Source: an uncultured Pelagibacteraceae bacterium
GTDB taxonomy: Bacteria > Pseudomonadota > Alphaproteobacteria > Pelagibacterales > Pelagibacteraceae
Reading direction: 5' to 3'
DNA: 41,764 nucleotides
Assembly: GCA_902583345.1 (NCBI GenBank)
Contig: CACHVT010000007.1
Coordinates: 1 to 41,764, forward strand
Below, piece after piece: positions 1 through 8,396 of this stretch. The translations under genes were made by a program, and so were the position numbers. A model generated the notes under the pieces. That model ran no database searches, was not told the origin of the DNA, and was given only the letters and a program-made list of their open reading frames with translations. Each line of letters starts with the position of its first letter. Positions within the stretch are counted from its first letter, which is position 1.

Positions 1-593
1 AATTAACTCTTATACCTTCATTACAATTTGATTTTGGGCATACAATACTTAACGGATATACAGAAACAGGAACAGGAGCTATTGAAGTTGAAGACCAACA
101 TGTTAGAACAAAAAATTTAAGAGCTACGATGGCAGTGGTTGAAGATTTATCAAGTGATAAATACACTTTAAAGAGGCACGGAAAATTAGAGTATTTAGCT
201 GAATTAGATCGTTCATCAAACTTTAAATATACTTATGTTGGGGATGGTAGCGTTAAGTTTAATGATACATTGCATACTGGCACTTTACATAATCTTAACG
301 GTGAGATTGGTATAGATATAATTTTTCCAGAGCACTACAGTGTTTTTATTATTTACGAAAGAAACCATGCTTTCAGCACAGGATATACAGATAATTTATA
401 TATAGCCTTAGGTTATCTACCTCATGAGGATACAGAGTATGCATTTTCATTAAATGGATCTGAAAATTTGATGTCAAAAGTAGAAATAAAAAAAAGTATG
501 AACGGATATGATTTAAGTTTCAATATTAGTGATGATTTTACTAATTTAGGTGATAGTAAGGAAGCTAGTATAAACCTAAATAAAGTCTTTTAA
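1..593 (+). CDS. Outer-membrane beta-barrel protein, autotransporter-like, C-terminal fragment
   Basis: The reading frame is open from base 3, so the ATG at 129 is internal and the gene begins upstream of the window. The visible 197 residues alternate polar and hydrophobic positions with many aromatic residues, as in amphipathic beta strands. The protein ends in ...NLNKVF, and a terminal phenylalanine is the usual C-terminal signature of outer-membrane barrels recognised by the BAM complex. It lacks recognisable enzymatic motifs. This fits the last strands of an autotransporter translocator domain. The family call rests on strand pattern and C-terminus only; another barrel type is possible. 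The next gene follows after 31 bases. Confidence 0.55.
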   Translation, partial: LTLIPSLQFDFGHTILNGYTETGTGAIEVEDQHVRTKNLRATMAVVEDLSSDKYTLKRHGKLEYLAELDRSSNFKYTYVGDGSVKFNDTLHTGTLHNLNGEIGIDIIFPEHYSVFIIYERNHAFSTGYTDNLYIALGYLPHEDTEYAFSLNGSENLMSKVEIKKSMNGYDLSFNISDDFTNLGDSKEASINLNKVF

Positions 594-624
594 TTTTCTT
601 TATAAATAATAAACTAAAATTCTT

Positions 625-999
625 ATGAGCTACAAATGGGATAACAAAAAACCAACTGCACAAATGCTTGGAAGATGGCAACCATTCCATGACGGTCATT
701 ACGCTTTATTTAAAGAGATTATAAAAAAAACTGGGCAAGTTTGTATTCAAATTAGAGATGTGCAAGGAGTGGATGACAATCCATTTGATTTTGAAACAGT
801 AAAGAAAAAAATAGAAGAAAGATTAAATCCAGAATTTGAGGGAAGATTTAAAGTTATCCTAGTGCCTAATATTACCAATATCTGCTACGGAAGAGGAGTA
901 GGTTATAAAATTGAGGAAATAGTTATGCCTGAAGAAATACAAAAAATTTCAGCAACAAAAATTAGAGCTAAAATGCGAGAGGATGGAGATCTAAAGTGA
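625..999 (+). CDS. Cytidylyltransferase-like nucleotidyltransferase (NMNAT-type motifs)
   Basis: A 124-residue protein of the HIGH-type nucleotidyltransferase superfamily, which joins a nucleotide from ATP or CTP to a phosphorylated or carboxylated acceptor. GRWQPFHDGH at residues 16-25 holds the (H/T)xGH nucleotide-binding motif, and ISATKIR at 108-114 matches the second conserved motif of this fold. It is shorter than NadD or NadM (about 170-210 residues), so it may be a minimal catalytic domain. Its end overlaps the next gene's GTG start by four bases, so it is probably translationally coupled to the 2OG oxygenase. The real acceptor substrate cannot be read from sequence; an NMN adenylyltransferase role is only one option. 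Confidence 0.7.
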   Translation: MSYKWDNKKPTAQMLGRWQPFHDGHYALFKEIIKKTGQVCIQIRDVQGVDDNPFDFETVKKKIEERLNPEFEGRFKVILVPNITNICYGRGVGYKIEEIVMPEEIQKISATKIRAKMREDGDLK

Positions 1000-1847
1000 A
1001 CGAAAGACTTAAGTCGATTATAGATTTAAAGAAATATCCAATCTATGACTTAAATTCTCCAATAATTAAAAATTTAATTAAAAGATGCAAGAAAGAACTA
1101 GATCAGTTTAGTTGTTCGACTATTCCTAATTTTATTTTACCAAAATCATTAGAAATAATGAATTCAGAATTAGAAAAGCAATTAGATGAGGTTTATATGT
1201 CTAAGGAAAGTATAAATCCTTATTTATATGCTGAAGACAATCCAAAATTACCTAAGGATCATCCAAAAAGAACTTTTATGAGTAGATATAACGGATATTT
1301 AAATTCAGATTGTTTTCCAAAAAATTCAGAGATGAAATATCTTTATGAAACTGATGAACTTTTAAAATTTGTATCCGCATGTTTAGGAGTTTATCCAATT
1401 TATAGATGGGCAGATCCGTTGGCTTGTCACGCTTATAATGTAATGGAACCAGAAGGAATTCTTCCTTGGCATTTTGATAGTTGTGAATTTACATTAAGCT
1501 TAATGATACAAAAACCTGAAAAGGGCGGAGTATTTGAATATTGTCCAAATATAAGAAAACCAGGTGAAGAAAATTTTGAGGAAGTAAAAAAAGTTTTAAA
1601 TGGTGACAGAACTAGAGTTAGACAATTAAGTTTAGAACCAGGCGACTTACAAATTTTTAAAGGAAGATTTACAATGCATAGAGTAACAAAAATAGAGGGT
1701 AATAAATCAAGATACATGTGTATTCCTGCATATGTAATGGATCCTTGGAGGGTAAATACACCAGAACATTCCAAAGCTATATACGGAAAGGTATTGCCTA
1801 TTCATTTAGAGAGAAACATACCAAGATCTGACGGTTTAGCTGATTAA
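996..1847 (+). CDS. 2-oxoglutarate/Fe(II)-dependent oxygenase, hydroxylase-type
   Basis: A 283-residue protein with the double-stranded beta-helix facial triad: H159-F-D161 (in PWHFDS) and H228 (in FTMHRVT), followed by R239 in SRY, the likely 2-oxoglutarate-binding arginine. Overall it resembles the HalD/BesD-type group acting on free amino acids or other small molecules. It carries HxD, not the HxG of halogenases, so hydroxylation is expected. The start is GTG, overlapping the upstream stop (GTGA). The stop abuts the ATG of the carnitine dehydrogenase-like gene with no gap, which suggests one transcript and perhaps a shared substrate chemistry. The substrate is unknown. Confidence 0.75.
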   Translation: MNERLKSIIDLKKYPIYDLNSPIIKNLIKRCKKELDQFSCSTIPNFILPKSLEIMNSELEKQLDEVYMSKESINPYLYAEDNPKLPKDHPKRTFMSRYNGYLNSDCFPKNSEMKYLYETDELLKFVSACLGVYPIYRWADPLACHAYNVMEPEGILPWHFDSCEFTLSLMIQKPEKGGVFEYCPNIRKPGEENFEEVKKVLNGDRTRVRQLSLEPGDLQIFKGRFTMHRVTKIEGNKSRYMCIPAYVMDPWRVNTPEHSKAIYGKVLPIHLERNIPRSDGLAD

Positions 1848-2786
1848 ATGTTTAAAAAAATAGGTGTAGTTGGATGTGGTGTTATTGGTTCTGCTTGGAT
1901 CATTAGACTTCTTGCTCATAATAAAAAAGTAATCGCTTTCGATAATAATAAAAAAATAGAAAAAAAAATTATTAAGGAAATTAAAGTTACTTGGCCTTCT
2001 GTAAAAAAATTATTTAATAAAAAAAAACTTAACATAAAAAATTTTAAGTTCGTAACGTCTTTATCTGAGTGTGTAAAAGACGTAGATTTAATCCAAGAAT
2101 GTGCACCAGAAAACTATAATTTAAAAATTAAGTTAATGAAAAATATTGGAAAATATGCAAAACCTAATGCAATTATTTCTTCAAGCTCATCAGGCTTGCT
2201 TCCTTCAAGAATTTATTCTAAATGTAAAAACAAATACAGAACCCTAGTTGCTCATCCTTTTAATCCCGTTTATTTAATACCAGGAATTGAAATTGTACCT
2301 GGAAAAAAAACAAAAAAAAAATTTCTTAACAAAGCTTATAAATTTTATAAATCAATATCAATGAAACCAATTATGCTAAGAAAAGAGTTGCCAGGTTATC
2401 TTTCAGATAGACTGCAAGAAGCTTTATGGAGAGAAGCATTACATATTGTAAACGATGGATATGCAACTACAAAAGATTTAGATAGAGCTGTAGAAGACGG
2501 GCCAGGGCTTAGGTGGTCATTGATGGGTACTTTTTTAACGTTTCATTTAGCAGGCGGCAAAGCAGGCATGAAACATATGCTAGAACAATTTGGACCTGCG
2601 CTAAAATTACCTTGGACAAAACTCAAAGCTCCTAAACTTTCTAAAAAACTTTCACTAAGAGTTATTAATGGTACTAGACAACAAGCTAAAGGTAAATCGG
2701 TTGAAACATTGTCCAAAATAAGAGATGAATATTTAGTAAAGCTTCAAAAGCTAAGAAAAAAATATGAAGACAAAATTAGAAAATGA
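1848..2786 (+). CDS. L-carnitine dehydrogenase-like 3-hydroxyacyl-CoA dehydrogenase family enzyme
   Basis: A 312-residue NAD-dependent dehydrogenase. The Rossmann motif GVVGCGVIGSAW lies near residues 6-17. The catalytic segment HPFNPVYLIPGIEIV and the C-terminal blocks DRLQEALWREALHIVNDG, GPGLRWSLMGTFLTFHLAGG and EQFGPALKLPWTK are the pattern typical of L-carnitine 3-dehydrogenase rather than fatty-acid 3-hydroxyacyl-CoA dehydrogenases. That enzyme oxidises carnitine to 3-dehydrocarnitine, a route to glycine betaine. No BKACE cleavage enzyme or betainyl-CoA thioesterase lies beside it, so the substrate assignment is inferred from sequence resemblance. The gene starts directly after the oxygenase stop codon and is cotranscribed with it. 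Confidence 0.75.
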   Translation: MFKKIGVVGCGVIGSAWIIRLLAHNKKVIAFDNNKKIEKKIIKEIKVTWPSVKKLFNKKKLNIKNFKFVTSLSECVKDVDLIQECAPENYNLKIKLMKNIGKYAKPNAIISSSSSGLLPSRIYSKCKNKYRTLVAHPFNPVYLIPGIEIVPGKKTKKKFLNKAYKFYKSISMKPIMLRKELPGYLSDRLQEALWREALHIVNDGYATTKDLDRAVEDGPGLRWSLMGTFLTFHLAGGKAGMKHMLEQFGPALKLPWTKLKAPKLSKKLSLRVINGTRQQAKGKSVETLSKIRDEYLVKLQKLRKKYEDKIRK

Positions 2787-2801
2787 ATGTAGTAAAATAA
2801 C

Positions 2802-3575
2802 ATGAGGGTTTTGGTAAAAAATTTAGGTAGTGGAGTCAAAATTGTTACAATAAATGATCCAAAAACATATAATTCACTATCCTTTGAAACTCTAAAATCT
2901 CTTTTAAGCATTTTTAAACAATTAGATAAAGATAATGATACAAAAGTGATTATTTTAGAAGGAGCTGGAAAAGGATTCAGCGCGGGTCACAATTTAAAAG
3001 AAGTCAGATCGTTAAAAGTAAGATCAAAATATCTTAAACTATTTAATCTTTGTTCAAAGGTAATGATCCAAATAGTTGAAGGTAGAAAACCAGTTATTGC
3101 AAAAGTACATGGAGCAGCTTATGCCGCCGGATGTCAATTAGCAGCTAGTTGTGATTTAGCCTACAGTACAAAGGATGCAATGTTTGCAACACCCGGCGTT
3201 AATATAGGATTATTTTGCAGTACACCAATGGTTGCAGTTAGTAGAAAAATACATAGGAAGAGAATGATGAAAATGCTTTTAACTGGTGAACCTATAAAAG
3301 CTAACTATGCTAAAGAAATAGGTTTAATTAATAATTATTATTCAAAATCAAAATTAAATAATGAAGTTTTAAAGGTAGCAAAAACAATTGCTTCTAAGTC
3401 AAACCTAACTATAAAAATTGGAAAACAAGCTTTCTATAAACAATTAGAAATGCCATTAAGGAAAGCATATTTGTATACAAGCAAGATGATGACTTTAAAT
3501 ATGATGTCTAGAGATGCTCATGAAGGAATATCTGCCTTTTTAGAAAAAAGGAAACCCAAATGGAAAAATAAATAA
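2802..3575 (+). CDS. Enoyl-CoA hydratase/isomerase family protein, ECHDC3-like
   Basis: A 257-residue crotonase-fold protein. The oxyanion-hole regions are present: FSAGHNL at 59-65 and GAAYAAGCQLAASCD at 104-118. The segment FATPGVNIGLFCSTP at 128-142 is characteristic of the ECHDC3-like subgroup. Where classical enoyl-CoA hydratase has two catalytic glutamates (Glu144 and Glu164 in the rat enzyme), this protein has Q112 and G132, so ordinary hydratase chemistry is unlikely. It probably binds a CoA thioester and does something else, or acts as an accessory protein. It sits in the 625-4612 operon 15 bases after the dehydrogenase and abuts the next gene. Confidence 0.8.
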   Translation: MRVLVKNLGSGVKIVTINDPKTYNSLSFETLKSLLSIFKQLDKDNDTKVIILEGAGKGFSAGHNLKEVRSLKVRSKYLKLFNLCSKVMIQIVEGRKPVIAKVHGAAYAAGCQLAASCDLAYSTKDAMFATPGVNIGLFCSTPMVAVSRKIHRKRMMKMLLTGEPIKANYAKEIGLINNYYSKSKLNNEVLKVAKTIASKSNLTIKIGKQAFYKQLEMPLRKAYLYTSKMMTLNMMSRDAHEGISAFLEKRKPKWKNK

Positions 3576-4043
3576 ATGAGCAATAATGAAATAAAAAAAA
3601 TTTTAGAAAATTCAAAAACTATTGCAATGGTTGGAGTTAGTTCAGAGAAAAAAGGAGAAGATCCAAAAAATTTAAAAAGAAAACCCGCCAATGTTGTAAT
3701 GAAATATATGCAAGATTTTGGCTACAAAGTAATACCAGTAAATCCATTTGCTGAAGGAGAAATTATAAATGGAGAAGTTGTGATAAAGGATTTAGAAGAA
3801 ATTAAAGAGCCAATCGATATCGTAGATGTATTTCGTCCATCAAAGGAAGCACCAGATATTGCAAAAAAAGCCGCAAAAATCGGATCCAAAGTTTTTTGGT
3901 TACAATACGGTCTTCACAGTGATGAAGCAGAAAAAATTTCAGCCAATTCCAAAATGCAATATGTATCTGATAAATGTATAAAACAGGAATATCAAAAAAT
4001 TTTTGAAAAATCTAATCCAGTTTTTCCAGTTTTAAGAAATTAA
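3576..4043 (+). CDS. CoA-binding domain protein (YccU-like)
   Basis: A 155-residue single-domain Rossmann protein. TIAMVGVSSEKKG near residues 15-27 and KVIPVNPF near 51-58 match the CoA-binding domain seen alone in YccU-like proteins and fused in succinyl-CoA synthetase alpha and acyl-CoA synthetases. The C-terminal SDKCIKQEY corresponds to the family's conserved DRCIKIEH-like tail. No catalytic residues are known for the stand-alone form, and its cellular role is unsettled. Here it follows an enoyl-CoA hydratase-like gene without a gap and overlaps the next gene by one base (TAATG), so a role connected with CoA thioesters is plausible but unproven. Confidence 0.85.
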   Translation: MSNNEIKKILENSKTIAMVGVSSEKKGEDPKNLKRKPANVVMKYMQDFGYKVIPVNPFAEGEIINGEVVIKDLEEIKEPIDIVDVFRPSKEAPDIAKKAAKIGSKVFWLQYGLHSDEAEKISANSKMQYVSDKCIKQEYQKIFEKSNPVFPVLRN

Positions 4044-4612
4044 TGAAAAAAATTTTTATTGTATATGGTCACTACAATGATCAATCTTTTAATGCAGCTA
4101 TAAAAAATACATTTGTTAAAACTTCTGAGGAAAAGGGAAACAAAGTTGATTGCGTTGATCTTTATAAAGAAAAATTTAATCCTGTATTTTCTGGTGAAAA
4201 ACCTGACTCTATGGTTATAGATTATCAAAAAAGAATTGAAAAATCAGATGTTATAGTACTCATAGCGCCTATTTGGAATTTTAGAATGCCTGCAATTGTA
4301 GAAGGATGGATTGATAAAGTTCTTGCGCCACCTTGGGCATTTAGATTTAAAAAAATATTTGGTAATTATGGTTATCCAATAGGTAATTTAAAAGGTAAGA
4401 AAGCTGTTGTTTTTTGCACATATGGATCTCCACAATTTGCAATTAGAACTTTTTTTTTAAATATGCCAACTAAAAGATTAAGGAGAGGAGTCTTTAATAT
4501 TTGTGGAATAAGTGACGTTGTTTACAAAAGATTTTTTGCTGTTCCATTTGTCAGTCCAGAAAAAAGAAAAAAATTTTTAGAGGTTGTTAAAAAAACAGCT
4601 CTAAATATATGA
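4043..4612 (+). CDS. NAD(P)H:quinone oxidoreductase, flavodoxin-fold (KefF/MdaB/NQO1-like)
   Basis: A 189-residue cytosolic flavoprotein. The N-terminal strand and loop IFIVYGHYNDQSFNAA and the segment DVIVLIAPIWNFRMPAIVEGWIDKVL (near residues 69-94) are the FMN/FAD-binding parts of the flavodoxin-like quinone reductase family. The following PPWAFRF matches the region shaping the quinone pocket. Such enzymes make two-electron reductions of quinones at the expense of NAD(P)H. It overlaps its upstream neighbour by one base and its downstream neighbour by four (ATGA), so it belongs to the same long operon. Physiological substrate unknown. Confidence 0.8.
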   Translation: MKKIFIVYGHYNDQSFNAAIKNTFVKTSEEKGNKVDCVDLYKEKFNPVFSGEKPDSMVIDYQKRIEKSDVIVLIAPIWNFRMPAIVEGWIDKVLAPPWAFRFKKIFGNYGYPIGNLKGKKAVVFCTYGSPQFAIRTFFLNMPTKRLRRGVFNICGISDVVYKRFFAVPFVSPEKRKKFLEVVKKTALNI

Positions 4613-5253
4613 AAAAAATTTTATTAATTTTAATATTTATTTTTAATTTTAATAATTCTGTAAATCCAATAGATTTACCAAAATATTATCAATTTCCAGA
4701 TAATTATTTAAAAGGAAAATATTACGAAACAACAGAAAATTTTTTTATAGTAGCTACAAAAAAACTTAAAGATACCAGATTTAAAAAAACTGTAGTGGTA
4801 ATGCTTGATCATGATGAAAAGGGAGCGATAGGTATTGTTGTAAATAAACCATTAGGAACTGTTACCATTGGTTCTTTGATAAAAAATCTAGATGATCAAA
4901 GTATAAAAAAAGATTTATTAAATTATAAAGTGCCAATTTATTGGGGTGGTCCTTTGGATAATAATAAAATTTTAATTATTCATTCGAAAGATTATGAAAA
5001 TAATAATACTAAAAATTATGAAAAAATTTCTATTTCAAATGATTATAAAGCATTATTAGATATCGCAAAAAAAAAAGGTCCAAGTAAAAGTTTGGTAGTT
5101 ATAGGCATATCTGCCTGGAATGTAGGTCAGCTAGAAGGTGAAATTGATAAAGGTCATTGGAATTTGTCTGAAATAACACAGGACATTTTGTTTCAGGAAA
5201 AAAATGAAAAAAAACATATAATGGCTACCAAAAATAGTTTTGTTCGTTTATGA
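4609..5253 (+). CDS. YqgE/AlgH family protein (DUF179) with N-terminal signal sequence
   Basis: A 214-residue protein. From about residue 35 on it follows the YqgE/AlgH pattern: TENFFIVATKKLKDTRFKKT, then MLDHDEKGAIGIVVNKPLG, and later PIYWGGPLDNNKILIIHS. Members normally number about 185-190 residues and start directly at this domain. Here a hydrophobic N-terminus (MKKILLILIFIFNF) precedes it and looks like a Sec signal peptide or membrane anchor, so the domain would sit outside the inner membrane. The start overlaps the quinone reductase stop (ATGA), which supports this ATG. The family's molecular function is not settled. Confidence 0.85.
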   Translation: MKKILLILIFIFNFNNSVNPIDLPKYYQFPDNYLKGKYYETTENFFIVATKKLKDTRFKKTVVVMLDHDEKGAIGIVVNKPLGTVTIGSLIKNLDDQSIKKDLLNYKVPIYWGGPLDNNKILIIHSKDYENNNTKNYEKISISNDYKALLDIAKKKGPSKSLVVIGISAWNVGQLEGEIDKGHWNLSEITQDILFQEKNEKKHIMATKNSFVRL

Positions 5254-5717
5254 AAAAATATTTATTTATTTTTACTTTAATCTTGTCTTTCTTTTTTATT
5301 TCTAATCTTAAAGCTGAATTAATTAAACCAAATAGCAATATTGAACCTTATAAAGTAGTTAAAATTCAATTAACAAGCCTAATGAAAAATAATTATCCTG
5401 ATCAAGATAATGGTATCAAGCAAACTTGGGAATTTGCGCACCCAAATAATCAAAAATATACAGGACCATTAGAAAAATTTAAAAAAATGATTAAAGGTAA
5501 CTCTTATTCAATGTTATTGAATCATATGGAACATAAAATTACTGAAAGATTTATTTCAGACAATGTTGCAACTTTTGAAGTAATAGTTTTAGACTTTGAA
5601 AAAAAATATTTTAAATTTAAATGGCAAGTAGAAAAATACGATAAAGAAGGTCCATTGAAAGATTGTTGGCTGACGACTTCTGTTTCGCAACCTGTGCCTT
5701 ATGGTTCAGCAATATAA
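5250..5717 (+). CDS. DUF4864 domain protein, exported
   Basis: A 155-residue protein with a clear Sec signal peptide (Lys-Lys, then a hydrophobic core to about residue 20, with a plausible cut after LKA). The mature part has the DUF4864 pattern: a QLTSLMKN helix, a DNGIKQTWEFAHPNN block, TGPLEKFKKMI and a C-terminal WLTTSVSQP strand. Function is unknown; proteins of this domain look like small NTF2-like or cystatin-like folds. It overlaps yqgE by four bases and the next small gene by one, so three envelope proteins are made from one message. Confidence 0.75.
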   Translation: MKKYLFIFTLILSFFFISNLKAELIKPNSNIEPYKVVKIQLTSLMKNNYPDQDNGIKQTWEFAHPNNQKYTGPLEKFKKMIKGNSYSMLLNHMEHKITERFISDNVATFEVIVLDFEKKYFKFKWQVEKYDKEGPLKDCWLTTSVSQPVPYGSAI

Positions 5718-5920
5718 TGAAAAAACCACCTTTTTATTATAGAATTCCAATTTTGATGGCAATACTCTGTGTTCCACCAATAGGAACGACACAAGTAGGT
5801 TGGTATTTTTTTGGAAAAGACATGGGTATTAATTTAGGTATGATTGCAGGAACCGTATCTGTTACTATAGCCGCTTATTTGTTATATAGAATGGATTGGC
5901 GTGACGATGATGATTATTAA
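5717..5920 (+). CDS. Small two-helix membrane protein
   Basis: A 67-residue protein starting at the ATG that overlaps the upstream TAA (TAATG at 5715-5719). A longer in-frame start at 5663 would lie deep inside the DUF4864 gene and is not preferred. Two hydrophobic stretches, near residues 10-31 and 37-56, are followed by an acidic C-terminus DWRDDDDY that would face one side of the membrane. I do not recognise a family. It is the last gene of the 625-5920 run; a gap of 43 bases follows before the dimethylglycine dehydrogenase-like gene. Confidence 0.7.
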   Translation: MKKPPFYYRIPILMAILCVPPIGTTQVGWYFFGKDMGINLGMIAGTVSVTIAAYLLYRMDWRDDDDY

Positions 5921-5963
5921 AATTATGTTTCTTAAATATTAAAAATTTAGTAGAAATCTCATA

Positions 5964-8396
5964 ATGAAATCTAAAGCAAAAGTAGTTGTTGTTGGTGGCG
6001 GTGTCGTCGGGGTAAGTATGCTTTATCATCTAGCAAAAAAAGGGTGGTCAGATGTTGTTTTAGTTGAAAGAAAAGAATTAACCTCAGGTTCAACTTGGCA
6101 CGCTGCTGGATTGCTCCCTTTATTTAATATGAGCTATTCAGTAGGTCAGCTTCATCAGTATGCAGTAAATTTTTATAAAACTTTGGAAGAAGAAACAGGA
6201 AAAAATGTTGGTTTCAGCGTTGTATCAAATATAAGATTAGCGAGTACAAAAGATAGAATGGATGAGTATCACCAGTATGCGGGTGTTGCTCAAACTATTG
6301 GAGTAAAATATAAATTTTTGACTCCGGATCAAGTAAAAGAAATTTGGCCATTATGTAATACAACAGATTTAATTGGCGCTATTCAACATCCAGAAGATGG
6401 TTATATACAGCCAGCTGACTTGACTCAAGCACTCGCAACAGGCGCAAGAAACAGAGGTGCAGAAATTTACAGAAATACAACAGTAGTTGGAATTAAACAA
6501 ACTAAAGATGGTTGGGTTGTAGAAACAGATAAAGGAACAATAGAATGCGAGCATGTTGTTTCTTGTTCAGGAAACTTTGCAAGACAAACAGGAAAAATGG
6601 TTGGACTTGAAATACCAGTTATACCAGTTGAACATCAATATATCGTAACTGAACCTCATCCCGAAATTCAAAAGAGAAAAAAAGATGGTCTTCCAGAAAT
6701 GGGCGTTCTAAGAGATAGTGATAGTCGATGGTATATGAGAGAAGAAGCTGGAGGTTTAATATTAGGTCCTTACGAAGATGGTGCACCCTGTTGTTATGTA
6801 GATGGACCATCAAAAGATTCAGAGTATGAATTGTTTCAAGAGGATTTAGAAAGACTTGCGCCTCACATCGAAGGGGCAATACATCGTGTTCCAGCATTTG
6901 GAGAAGTTGGAGTAAAAAAAGTTTACAATGGAGCAATTTGTTATACTCCAGATGGAAACCCAATTGTTGGACCAGCATGGGGGTTAAAAAACTTTTGGAT
7001 AAATGAAGGACATAGTTTTGGAATTACTGCAGCAGGTGGAGCCGGATGGCAGCTAGCAGAATGGATTATAGATGGAGAACCAACAGTAGATATGCTTGGA
7101 GTGGAGCCAAGAAGATATGGCGACTACTGCTCTAAATCATATTTAAAAGAAAAAAATGAAGAAGCATATAGAAATGTGTTTATTATTCATTACCCTGATG
7201 AAGAAAGGGAGGCTGGAAGACCACTAAGAACAGCTCCTTGTTATGATAGAATGAAAAAATTAGGAGCAGTTTTTGGACAAAAATTTGGGTGGGAAAGACC
7301 TAACTTTTTTGCAATAGACGGAATGGAACAAAAAGATGATTGGTCATTTAGAAGATCAAAATGGTTTAAAGCTGTTGAGAAAGAATGTAAAAATGTTAAA
7401 GAAAACGTAGGTCTACTTGATATGTCAGCATTTGCGAAATGCAGAATTAAAGGACCAAAAGCTGAGGAATTTTTAGATTATTTAGTTGCAAATAAACTTC
7501 CGAAAAAAATAGGTAGAATTAATCTATGTCACGCGCTTAACACTAAAGGTGGAGTTCATTCAGAATTCACTATAATGAGAGAGGCAAAAGATAGTTTTTA
7601 CCTTGTGTCTGCTGGTGCATTTCAAAGACTTGATCATGATTGGATACAAAAATGGATGCCAAAAGATGGGAGTGTGCAATTTGAAAATTTGACAAATAGT
7701 ATGGGAGTACTTGTTGTCTCTGGTCCAAAAGCAAGAGAGTTAATGCAAAGAGTTTCTAAAGATGATTTTTCAAATGAAAATTTTAAATGGTTAAGCTCAA
7801 AAAATGTTGATATTGGAAATGCTCCTGTTAACGCTATGAGAGTAAATTTTGTTGGAGAATTAGGATGGGAATTACATCACCATATCGAATATCAAAATCA
7901 TATATTTGATAAACTAATGGAGGCTGGCAAAGATTTAGGTATCAAACCTTTTGGTATAAGAGCTATGAATTCTTTAAGAGTAGAAAAATCTTATAAATTA
8001 GTTGGAACTGAACTATCTATTGAATATTCTCCATATGAATCTGGTTTAAATAGATTTGTCCATCCTAATAAAGGAAATTTCATAGGTTTAAATGCACTTA
8101 ATAAGTGGAGAGAAAAAGGTTTCAATAATAAGTTAGTTACAATGGAGGTACATAATGTAACTGATGCAGATGTACTAGGAAATAATCCTATTTATGAAAA
8201 TGGAAAAGTTGTTGGAAGAGCAACAGGGGGCGATTTTGGTTTTAGACTAAACAAATCAATTGCATTAGGAATGGTTAAACCCGAGATTGCGACAACTGGT
8301 CAAAAATTAAAAATTGATATTTTGGGTAAAATGCACGACGCTACAATTTTGGACGAAAGTCCTTACGATTCAGAAAATAAATTGTTAAGAGCATAA
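5964..8396 (+). CDS. Dimethylglycine/sarcosine dehydrogenase-like flavoprotein (DAO-GcvT fusion)
   Basis: An 810-residue enzyme expected to demethylate dimethylglycine or a similar N-methyl amine, passing electrons to ETF and the methyl group to tetrahydrofolate. The N-terminal DAO domain has [17 protein letters not shown] at residues 11-27. STWHAAG at 43-49 contains H46, equivalent to the histidine carrying covalent FAD in DMGDH and SARDH. A central FAO_M-like segment leads to a GcvT aminomethyltransferase domain from about residue 480 ([16 protein letters not shown]) to the C-terminus. It overlaps etfB by one base and is followed by etfA and ETF-QO, the exact electron acceptors this family needs. 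DMGDH and sarcosine dehydrogenase cannot be separated confidently by eye. Confidence 0.88.
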   Translation: MKSKAKVVVVGGGVVGVSMLYHLAKKGWSDVVLVERKELTSGSTWHAAGLLPLFNMSYSVGQLHQYAVNFYKTLEEETGKNVGFSVVSNIRLASTKDRMDEYHQYAGVAQTIGVKYKFLTPDQVKEIWPLCNTTDLIGAIQHPEDGYIQPADLTQALATGARNRGAEIYRNTTVVGIKQTKDGWVVETDKGTIECEHVVSCSGNFARQTGKMVGLEIPVIPVEHQYIVTEPHPEIQKRKKDGLPEMGVLRDSDSRWYMREEAGGLILGPYEDGAPCCYVDGPSKDSEYELFQEDLERLAPHIEGAIHRVPAFGEVGVKKVYNGAICYTPDGNPIVGPAWGLKNFWINEGHSFGITAAGGAGWQLAEWIIDGEPTVDMLGVEPRRYGDYCSKSYLKEKNEEAYRNVFIIHYPDEEREAGRPLRTAPCYDRMKKLGAVFGQKFGWERPNFFAIDGMEQKDDWSFRRSKWFKAVEKECKNVKENVGLLDMSAFAKCRIKGPKAEEFLDYLVANKLPKKIGRINLCHALNTKGGVHSEFTIMREAKDSFYLVSAGAFQRLDHDWIQKWMPKDGSVQFENLTNSMGVLVVSGPKARELMQRVSKDDFSNENFKWLSSKNVDIGNAPVNAMRVNFVGELGWELHHHIEYQNHIFDKLMEAGKDLGIKPFGIRAMNSLRVEKSYKLVGTELSIEYSPYESGLNRFVHPNKGNFIGLNALNKWREKGFNNKLVTMEVHNVTDADVLGNNPIYENGKVVGRATGGDFGFRLNKSIALGMVKPEIATTGQKLKIDILGKMHDATILDESPYDSENKLLRA

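Noticed and set aside
1433-1774. A 113-residue open frame on the minus strand
   Set aside because: It overlaps the catalytic core of the 2OG oxygenase, which has clear iron-ligand motifs on the + strand; no independent support.
5663-5716. An 18-codon N-terminal extension of the 67-residue membrane protein
   Set aside because: It lies in another frame of the DUF4864 gene and has no ribosome binding site; the TAATG overlap start at 5717 fits the pattern of this operon.
6619-6978. A 119-residue open frame on the minus strand
   Set aside because: It lies wholly inside the conserved dehydrogenase gene, is leucine- and histidine-rich as expected from the reverse of its codons, and matches no family.
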